Part shown: positions 6,550 through 12,076 of the stretch, one piece after another | Numbering within the stretch: position 1 is the first letter of the stretch | Layout of the letters: each line of letters opens with the position of its first letter | NCBI GenBank assembly: GCA_942492445.1 | Contig: CALOEW010000051.1 | Span: forward strand, 1-12,076 | DNA from: NORP240 sp942492445 | GTDB taxonomy: Bacteria; Pseudomonadota; Gammaproteobacteria; Pseudomonadales; Pseudohongiellaceae | Direction: 5' to 3' | Length of the DNA stretch: 12,076 nt | Made by a program: the position numbers and the translations under genes | The notes under the pieces: model-generated | Seen by the model: the letters and a program-made list of their open reading frames with translations, nothing else | What the model was told of the DNA's origin: nothing | The model's database searches: none

Positions 6550-7647
6550 TTAACAGGTTTCCCAGGGGCGACGTGAGAACACCCTTGACAGGTCGTGCTC
6601 TACCTTCCCGGCGGACAAGCCGAAGGATTCCAGGTCGATAGCAGCGTGTCGATCATGCGCCCTGGGCACCCGCCTGATTTCCAGATCAAACTTCATTTGC
6701 AGTATTCTGAGACTGGCCTCAGGGTCGCGCTCAAGATTGGCAGACGAAAGTTCAACCAGGCGGTTGGCAGGAATCAGTTGAGTCTGCTCTTCGATGCCGG
6801 AATAGATGCGAATGCTGTCCCGATAGATCACATCCACGTTGTCCGCAGTAAACTTTTTCTGGAAGCCCCGGGTCTGCCAGATTTTTTCGATCAGGTTTAA
6901 TCGCGATGCGATGGCCTCCCGTGGATCACGGTGCATGATTACAAACCTGGCATCGGGAAAACGGGAAACCAGCGCAGGAATCTGGTGGGAAAAGGCAGGA
7001 TTCTTCGCCACAATCCAGGGTGGACCTGCTACGTCGTGTATCTGGCAGTTGTAGCGGGCCAGTTTCCGCAAGCAGTCTCCATACCAGTCCAGGAGCCCGG
7101 ATTGCCAGCGTTGATCCCGGTTCTGCGGGTATCGCAGCAAATGGTCTGGCGTGTGCTGGAGCGTTTCCGGGTCGCTGTTCAGGCACAGGGAACTGGCAAA
7201 CAGACTCCAGAAATAAAACTCGTCCTCCTCAACTTCGCCAAGGCCGGTCTTGTGCAGGTCGGCAATTGAGGAAAACCGTCGCGTTGCCGCGGCGTTGATC
7301 CGCCTGGACAAATGGCCACCAAGCTGCCGGTCAGCCTGACGGACCCGGTCGATGGCTCTCCAGAGACTCAGAGAGGGCAGGACCATCTGTGGCAGTGTCG
7401 AGCCAACCATCTGCGGGGATGAGCACAGTGCCCGGTGAACTGTTGTGGTTCCTGACCGCTGGTGCCCAAGAATGAAGAGTGGTCCCCGGTATTCGAATTT
7501 CTTCCATTCCCGGTAGAATAGTTCATCGATCAGTGTACCGGACTGAATAAGTGTGTAATGCAGAATACGGGCGGTAACTGTCAGTGGCCTGGGTTTACAG
7601 AGGATAGCCTGACCTAAAGCCTTCCAGCCGTAAGGGACAGATTTCAC
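6550..7647 (-). CDS. Sulfotransferase family protein (PAPS-dependent)
   Basis: A 365-residue cytoplasmic sulfotransferase of the bacterial Sulfotransferase_3-like type, predicted to move a sulfuryl group from PAPS to a hydroxyl of a small molecule or lipid. The 5'-phosphosulfate loop is LFILGHQRSGTTTVHRAL (residues 57-74). A conserved IVAKNPAFSHQIPAL follows at 212-226, and the 3'-phosphate-binding region is RFVIMHRDPREAIASRL (234-250). Length is normal and the frame is undisturbed. The start is GTG 7647, with GGGGAGGT four bases upstream, and it overlaps the ligase stop as GTGA, so the two genes are very probably translationally coupled. It is the last gene of the operon. In this setting the acceptor may be the beta-hydroxy or keto lipid made by the upstream enzymes; that is inference from position only. 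Confidence 0.88.
   Translation of the reverse strand: MKSVPYGWKALGQAILCKPRPLTVTARILHYTLIQSGTLIDELFYREWKKFEYRGPLFILGHQRSGTTTVHRALCSSPQMVGSTLPQMVLPSLSLWRAIDRVRQADRQLGGHLSRRINAAATRRFSSIADLHKTGLGEVEEDEFYFWSLFASSLCLNSDPETLQHTPDHLLRYPQNRDQRWQSGLLDWYGDCLRKLARYNCQIHDVAGPPWIVAKNPAFSHQIPALVSRFPDARFVIMHRDPREAIASRLNLIEKIWQTRGFQKKFTADNVDVIYRDSIRIYSGIEEQTQLIPANRLVELSSANLERDPEASLRILQMKFDLEIRRVPRAHDRHAAIDLESFGLSAGKVEHDLSRVFSRRPWETC
7644..7647 (-). other. GTGA stop/start overlap (ligase to sulfotransferase)
   Basis: The ligase TGA (7646-7644) overlaps the sulfotransferase GTG (7647-7645). A strong GGGGAGGT within the end of the ligase gene serves the downstream start, so both proteins should be made from one transcript. 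Confidence 0.8.
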
Positions 7648-9230
7648 CGATACCTCCCCGCTCCAAGGCCAGGACCGGCTCCGGCAATGCCCAGTTTTTC
7701 GGCAGCCAGTACTCGCAAGCGCTTCTTATCCGGTTTCCCTTGTCGACCGGTTTGCGGAATAGAATGAATAGTGAACGTATGGTCCGGTACAAGTTCATCG
7801 CTGACATACCGGAAGAAATCCTTCGTCATTGCTTTGCTATTTTTTTCGAAACCGGCCCCAGGCACTACGAAGAGAACTACCTCTTCGTCCTGTTTCTCCT
7901 CATTCCAGATTCCCACCACGGCGCAGTCTCTGAACAGAGGGCGTGCGGAGCCGTCTCTTATCCCGAGAAAAACCGGTTCAATGGCGCTCGGATAGAGGTT
8001 GACGCCGTTGCGAATGATCATGTCTTTGCTTCGTCCCATCAGGACCACCTGCCTGACGCCCCTCAGCGACACAAACGTTGCAAGGTCGCCGGTTCTCACC
8101 GTACCCTCGCCAGGCGGTTCGCCGAGATAACCGGTAAAGGCCGAAGGTCCTGAGACCAGCAGCTCGCCCACGCCGTTGCTGTCCGGATTCCTGAGCTGGG
8201 TAGTGACGTGGGGTAGCGGACTGCCAACCAGGTTACCGGGGCCGTCCCATTCCAGCCGCGACTGTGCAGAGCAGGTACAGACCGGACCAATCTCGGTAAG
8301 TCCGTACAGGATCGTAATTTCGGTCTCGGGCGACAGCCAGGCAGTGAGCTGCTGGAGCAGCGTATTGGTCACTGGCGCTCCGCCAAGCATCACCAGGCGC
8401 AGGCCGGTGGGAGCCGGTAGGTCTCTGTCCCGGACAAGTTGCAGTATTCGAACCCAGACCGAAGGAGGGCCAAAAAACATCTGGGCCTCGCCGCTTACCA
8501 GGCATCGGGCAATTCGTGACGCGCGCCGGGAATCCCGACCAGCGGGAACCCAGACACCGACTCCCAGGTAGAGTCCATACAGAATTTGCTGTGGCGTGTC
8601 GGCGACGAAGGTACTGATGGCATATCGCTGGGTGATTTTTTCGATCGAGGCCAGGTAATATGCCAGCGCCTCATGGGACAGACAGACCCCCTTGGGGTTT
8701 TCGGTGGTACCTCCGGTGAACACAATCACGGCAAGGTCGGCTCCCCGGCGCGGGATCGCTTTGACAGGTCGGGCTGCTTCCGCCCTCTTTTCGTGGGGCA
8801 GTGGCGTTACCAGTGTCGTTAGCGACGGGTCGGGAAGGCGGGGTGGCAGGGTAATCGCAAAGTGGCGAAGGGAACGGGCTGCCAGCGGGATACGTTGTAA
8901 CCAGGCTACAGCCCTGCCGGTAACAATCCAGCGAACCTGTGCTTTTTCCAACCGGGTTCGGTATATCTCTGCTGCCATTCCGGCTTCCGCAAGCACCAGC
9001 ACTCCACCGGTTACCAGCACCGCGATCGAAGTGATGGCGAACTCGATCCCCGGCTTTTCCTGGATGACCACGCGCTCACCGGGTTTGATTCCAGCCCGCT
9101 GCAATTGTGTCGCCCGGGCGAGAATCCGGAGTTTGAGTTGGCCTCGGGATACCCTGCGCTTTCCGGCTTCCACGACTGCCACGGTGGCCGGATCCTGGTC
9201 GAGAATATCAAGGACTGTGCGGGAGTTCAT
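7644..9230 (-). CDS. AMP-dependent acyl ligase (OleC-like position in cluster)
   Basis: A 528-residue ANL-superfamily adenylating enzyme, intact and with motifs in order. The ATP loop is VIVFTGGTTENPKGV (168-182), with TGGTT where S/T-SGTT is usual. It also has YGLTEIG (309-315), VRTGDLA (378-384), hinge MGRSKDMIIRNGVNLYP (398-414) and a C-terminal lysine region GRQGKPDKKRL (495-505). The family activates carboxylates as acyl-AMP. OleC uses this chemistry to turn a 2-alkyl-3-hydroxy acid into a beta-lactone, and the neighbours here (KASIII, epimerase) suggest a related role. Sequence alone does not separate OleC from a fatty acyl-CoA or acyl-ACP ligase, so no symbol is given. ATG start, AGGA 8 bases upstream; the ATG overlaps the stop of the condensing-enzyme gene (ATGA), and the stop overlaps the sulfotransferase start. 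Confidence 0.88.
   Translation of the reverse strand: MNSRTVLDILDQDPATVAVVEAGKRRVSRGQLKLRILARATQLQRAGIKPGERVVIQEKPGIEFAITSIAVLVTGGVLVLAEAGMAAEIYRTRLEKAQVRWIVTGRAVAWLQRIPLAARSLRHFAITLPPRLPDPSLTTLVTPLPHEKRAEAARPVKAIPRRGADLAVIVFTGGTTENPKGVCLSHEALAYYLASIEKITQRYAISTFVADTPQQILYGLYLGVGVWVPAGRDSRRASRIARCLVSGEAQMFFGPPSVWVRILQLVRDRDLPAPTGLRLVMLGGAPVTNTLLQQLTAWLSPETEITILYGLTEIGPVCTCSAQSRLEWDGPGNLVGSPLPHVTTQLRNPDSNGVGELLVSGPSAFTGYLGEPPGEGTVRTGDLATFVSLRGVRQVVLMGRSKDMIIRNGVNLYPSAIEPVFLGIRDGSARPLFRDCAVVGIWNEEKQDEEVVLFVVPGAGFEKNSKAMTKDFFRYVSDELVPDHTFTIHSIPQTGRQGKPDKKRLRVLAAEKLGIAGAGPGLGAGRYR
9227..9230 (-). other. ATGA stop/start overlap (condensing enzyme to ligase)
   Basis: The TGA ending the frame-corrected KASIII gene (9229-9227) shares two bases with the ATG of the ligase (9230-9228). 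This indicates translational coupling and supports the chosen C-terminal frame of the broken gene. Confidence 0.6.
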
Positions 9231-10288
9231 CGCCTTTGTCCTGGCGGCTCACTGGTCGTGACCATTCCAGGGCTGTCGTGGTGTGTACTCGGTAGTAGGC
9301 CGAGTGCGGCGGCAATGAACGAGGCCGGCACCGGTCCCAGCGTCGAAGACGAAACGGTCGCCTCGTTGCAATACCCCATCGGCAAAGGTATGGCTCAGGG
9401 TTACGGGATTGACGCTGCCACGCAGTTCCCGTAGCGGGGCAGGGTAATGGCCACTTTGGACAGATCAATGCCATGGCGTTTCAGCGACTTGATGCCAAGC
9501 ATGGTCGATTGATGGGGAATGATTAGCTTGATCTGATCAAGAGCCTCCTTGAAGTCAGGAATCATGCGGTTAAAAAATCCCCGTGCGTGTTTCTGTGCGA
9601 ACCGGTAAACCCGCTTTCCCTCCATTGTGAAGAGGGTGTCCTGCGGCAGGCAGGTATCCGTGTAAGGATAGCGCTCCGTGCCCGCATTGATCGTCGTAAG
9701 ATCCGCGCCGTTCCCATAACTTTCCATCCGATAGTAATGCAAGGCACCTGGCTCTCCTGGCTCCGGCAGGGACAGGACGGCGGCGGCCGCCGCGTCGCCG
9801 AACAACGACGCACTTTCCGGATCACTGAAGTTCAGCCCCCTGGATGGAATCTCTGCACTGACCAGGAGGATGTTTTTATAGCGCCCGGTCGCCAGCAGTG
9901 AAGCGGCAACCTCGATACCGGAGAGAAAACTCAGGCACGTCGAGTGAATGCTGAAGCAGGGAATGCCGGAGCTGCCAAGACCCAGTTCACGCTGGAAAAG
10001 TGGTGCATTGTCCGGTATTACCCTTTGCACAGTTCCCGATACGTTGATGATTGAACAGTTCGTCAGGCCAGATCGTCCGACTGTTCCAGAGCCAGCCGGA
10101 CGGCCCGCCCCGCCATGACGGACGCGTTCCGACCAGACTCCGCCCAGCGCCTCTCAACCCGGACGCCGGTTTTTTTCTCTCTATCAGCCCTTGCGCAGAT
10201 GCATCGTGTGTTCAATCTCATCATTCTCACTCACTCGTTCCGGAAGATGGCAACCCATCCCGCTGATCTTAGGCGGCCACAGTGTCAT
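9227..10288 (-). pseudogene. KASIII / OleA-like condensing enzyme, frame-disrupted
   Basis: Thiolase-fold beta-ketoacyl synthase III relative, about 350 residues when frame-corrected. The longest uninterrupted piece is 9401-10030. The nucleophile Cys is in IHSTCLSF (codon 9937-9935), the His is in IIPHQST 141 residues later, and the Asn is in RYGNCVAAS 29 further on. This spacing matches OleA (142 and 30, from memory) more closely than FabH. The N-terminus starts at ATG 10288 (MTLWPPKISGMG), reads to MHLRKG, and shifts frame near 10186 beside a seven-A run (KKTGVRVERRW). It returns near 10065, shifts near 9405 (a TAA stop in the main phase) and returns near 9325. The end ASFIAAALGLL...TGA overlaps the ligase ATG as ATGA, supporting this C-terminus. 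I see no Glu where OleA has its Glu117 (PDN here), so classic OleA chemistry is uncertain. It is either decayed or mis-sequenced. Confidence 0.75.
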
Positions 10289-11149
10289 CCGCAGTCGGTG
10301 GTCCTTGTTGAAGCCGATTGCGTACATTGGTCCAGCCGTAAGCGGACAGTGAAGGAATAATGGCAACATCGGGTGTCTGCCTGGGTTTCCGAAGATTCTA
10401 TATGTTTCGTTCTGCTGACGCCAGTCATTGGCAAGCCAGCCGTGAACTCGTCCGGGACCGTCGGTGGAAGCTAGCGTCCAGACGGCATCCGCTAAATAGC
10501 GCATATTTTCTGTTTTCCTGCCATTGATCCAGGCGCCAATGTGACCTGGTAAGTGCCCCGGCAGGTCGATCAGTTGAATCGTGCCATCATTAAACAGGTC
10601 GTAACTGGCTGGAAACGTTCCCACGACCTGCTTATTGAATCCGGGCAGCAGTTGCAGACGGGCACAAACGTCGTCGGGCAGATGCCCGGGTAACAGAAAC
10701 GCGCGAAGCCCGGCCAGCCCGGACTTGCCGGCCACATGGCTCCAGGCCTCGGTGCGACAGACGATGGTGGTGCGAATCCCGCAGGCCGCCGTAATGATCT
10801 GGTCAATGGAAAGAATCCAACGCACTTTCTCCGGGTGGATCCCTCGGGCACGCAGTTGCCTCACCGCTGTTTCTTCCGGGCTGATATCAACCGGCGTGGC
10901 AATGCCGTAGGTACGATGGGGTATATGGCTGGTGGCCTCCTCCAACCTTGGTGTGCTAGCCGGTATCGGGCAACTTCCCCCCTTCCCGAGGATGTTCGTT
11001 GTCGCCGCGTGCTGTCTTCGATCCTGCTGACCCCGATCCAGGACTCGCTCCGCCTTCGAAGAAAACTTCGAGTGGTTACCGCGTTCCCGAATTCAGGAGG
11101 GTGAAGGTGCACTCATTGGCCGACTTTCGGGTAGAGCTGATGTTTTCAT
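10285..11149 (-). pseudogene. MBL-fold metallo-hydrolase, frame-disrupted
   Basis: Metallo-beta-lactamase-fold hydrolase, recognised piecewise. The longest open piece begins at 10945 and, in the same phase, runs into the KASIII N-terminus. Frame-corrected landmarks, in order, are HPPEF (near 11101), NEHPREG and PDTG (near 11000-10960, in a frame stopped by TAG at 10958), YGIATPVDISPEE, VRWIL, PDHYGGLRDS (near 10802-10774, in another frame), VCRTEAWSHVAGKSGL, DGTIQLIDLPGHLPGHIGAW, YLADAVW, PDVAIIPS (10373-10350, other frame) and HCP. PGHxPGH and LADAVW are the later metal-site motifs of the family; the first H-x-[HD]-x-D-H motif falls on a frame break. The start at ATG 11149 (ATGA overlap with the epimerase stop) and an end at the ATGA of 10288 are inferred from the junction style and are approximate. 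It replaces OleB in the cluster order. Substrate unknown; a lactone or thioester is possible. Confidence 0.65.
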
Positions 11150-12076
11150 TGGTGGCATGGGAAGTGGACTGACCCGGTTGGCCGTTTCCGGATTCTGCAG
11201 ATGACTGATGACGTTTCCTCCAGACCTTCCTGCAATGGTGGTGCGGGGCTGAAAGCCAAGATCTTTCCTGGCGGCGGACATGTGTGGGATTTTGTCCCAG
11301 GCCAGAATACTCACGGCGTACAGGTTCAGTGGCGGCTCTCAGGCAGTCCGAGCAGGGTCCGGGTGCGTTCCATCAAGGCAGCCAGCCGGGTGGCTTTCTC
11401 GACGCTGAGTTCACCCGCAAGGGGCGGCAGGGAAAGGCGGTCTATCAGGACCTGAATCAGCTCCCAGATACGGACTTCCTCCTCGCCGGCCAGCGTGTAA
11501 ATTTTACCTGCCGCAACCTCGGACCCCAGGGCCAGGATGATACCGTCGACTTCGCCGTCGCCCTGGGTGAGTTGGTGTGCGAGCCGTAAGTGTCGTGCGT
11601 CGCAGTCTGCCCTGTTGCGCGGCCTTGATGATGCGCGGCAGAATCGCTGTATCGCCGGGGCCGTAGATGGCCTTGGGTCTTAGAATGACTGTTTCCAGAG
11701 CCGAATCTCGCACCAGTGTTTCGGCGGCCGACTTGGTTCGCGAATAGTCCGAATCAAACTCCTGCGGCTTGTTCTCGCTCTCGGAAATGCCCGACTGGTC
11801 CTTCGACCTGGATACTACGCTGGGCGAGGAAATGTAAACAAGACGACTGATCTCTGCTGCCATGGCGGCATCAATCACGTTCTGTGTGCCGAGGATGTTG
11901 ACACGTTCGAAATCGGCTTTCTTCGCCCAGGCTGTTGAGAGTGCGCCTGCGTGGACTACGGCATCCGCATGGCAGAATGCTGTCCGCAGGGCTTCACGGT
12001 CCTCCAGTGCAACCGGTCTGAAACGGACTCCAGGCTGTTCCAGCATCAGCCCTTTGTCGATATTTCCAATGACCGT
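11146..12076 (-). pseudogene. OleD-like extended SDR / NAD-dependent epimerase, frame-disrupted and partial
   Basis: Extended short-chain dehydrogenase of the 3-beta-HSD/OleD type, with its N-terminus (the GxxGxxG nucleotide site) beyond the right edge. The open piece 11504-12076 has VVHAGALSTAW, the NILGTQNVIDAA helix, YISSPSV with the catalytic Ser, YSRTK (Tyr-x-x-x-Lys) and RPKAIYGPGD, all typical. Frame changes follow. Near 11600-11570 it moves to VDGIILALGSEVAAGKIYTL and LIDRLSLPPLAG. Near 11335 it returns to EPPLNLYAVSILAWDKIP and ARKDLGFQPRTTIA. Near 11230 it moves to EGLEET and ends at a TGA (11148-11146) that overlaps ATG 11149. OleD reduces 2-alkyl-3-keto acids to 3-hydroxy acids with NADPH; sterol-type dehydrogenases are the alternative. 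It is the first visible gene of the operon. The breaks mean decay or indel errors. Confidence 0.72.

Noticed and set aside
7740..9261. Several long plus-strand open frames opposite the ligase
   Set aside because: They are antisense shadows of a gene with all ANL motifs in order; none has a protein-like motif or a ribosome binding site.
9401..10186. Programmed ribosomal frameshifting in the condensing enzyme
   Set aside because: Shifts of both signs occur at several places and in neighbouring genes as well, and no slippery-site-plus-pseudoknot arrangement is evident. Indel errors or decay are simpler.
10285..11149. OleB-type alpha/beta hydrolase in the middle of the cluster
   Set aside because: The motifs (HPPEF, PDHYGGLRD, PGHLPGH, LADAVW, HCP) are those of an MBL fold; no nucleophile elbow of the alpha/beta-hydrolase type is seen.

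Overview
The window looks like a piece of a GC-rich (roughly mid-50s %) gammaproteobacterial chromosome, possibly marine. This rests on style only: Shine-Dalgarno-led genes, many Sec-exported proteins, and an olefin/beta-lactone-like lipid gene set. No rRNA, tRNA, transposase or CRISPR array is visible, so placement below class is not supported.

Left part (1-6270). A 5'-end fragment of an exported protein of unknown function (minus, 1-516) is divergent from an FkbM-family methyltransferase (995-1930). Next is an exported HpcH/HpaI-type aldolase homologue (2148-3083), convergent with an exported NHL beta-propeller protein (3312-4433, minus). That gene is divergent from an exported cupin (4827-5402), which is convergent with a second small exported cupin-like protein (5809-6270, minus). 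Between the two cupin genes lies a large multi-tier palindromic element (about 5552-5699). These genes are intact, each with a good ribosome binding site. Four or five of them carry signal sequences, which suggests a block of periplasmic or secreted functions, but no shared pathway can be proved.

Right part (6550-12076, all minus). A tightly packed operon reads right to left: an OleD-like extended SDR/NAD epimerase (runs off the right edge), an MBL-fold hydrolase, a KASIII/OleA-like thiolase-fold condensing enzyme, an OleC-like AMP-dependent ligase, and a PAPS-dependent sulfotransferase. Visible junctions use ATGA or GTGA stop/start overlaps, and a candidate terminator lies downstream of the last gene (6411-6434). 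By analogy with oleABCD, the KASIII could condense acyl chains to a 2-alkyl-3-keto acid, the SDR reduce it, and the ligase activate or lactonise it. There is no OleB-type alpha/beta hydrolase here; an MBL hydrolase and a sulfotransferase are present instead. This is the best candidate for an undescribed system.

A strong caveat applies. The ligase and sulfotransferase are intact, but the three upstream genes (about 9227-12076) change reading frame roughly a dozen times. Recognisable family motifs continue across the frames, and most excursions return to the same phase. Either this stretch has many sequencing or assembly indels, or the genes are decaying. Products named there are frame-corrected readings.
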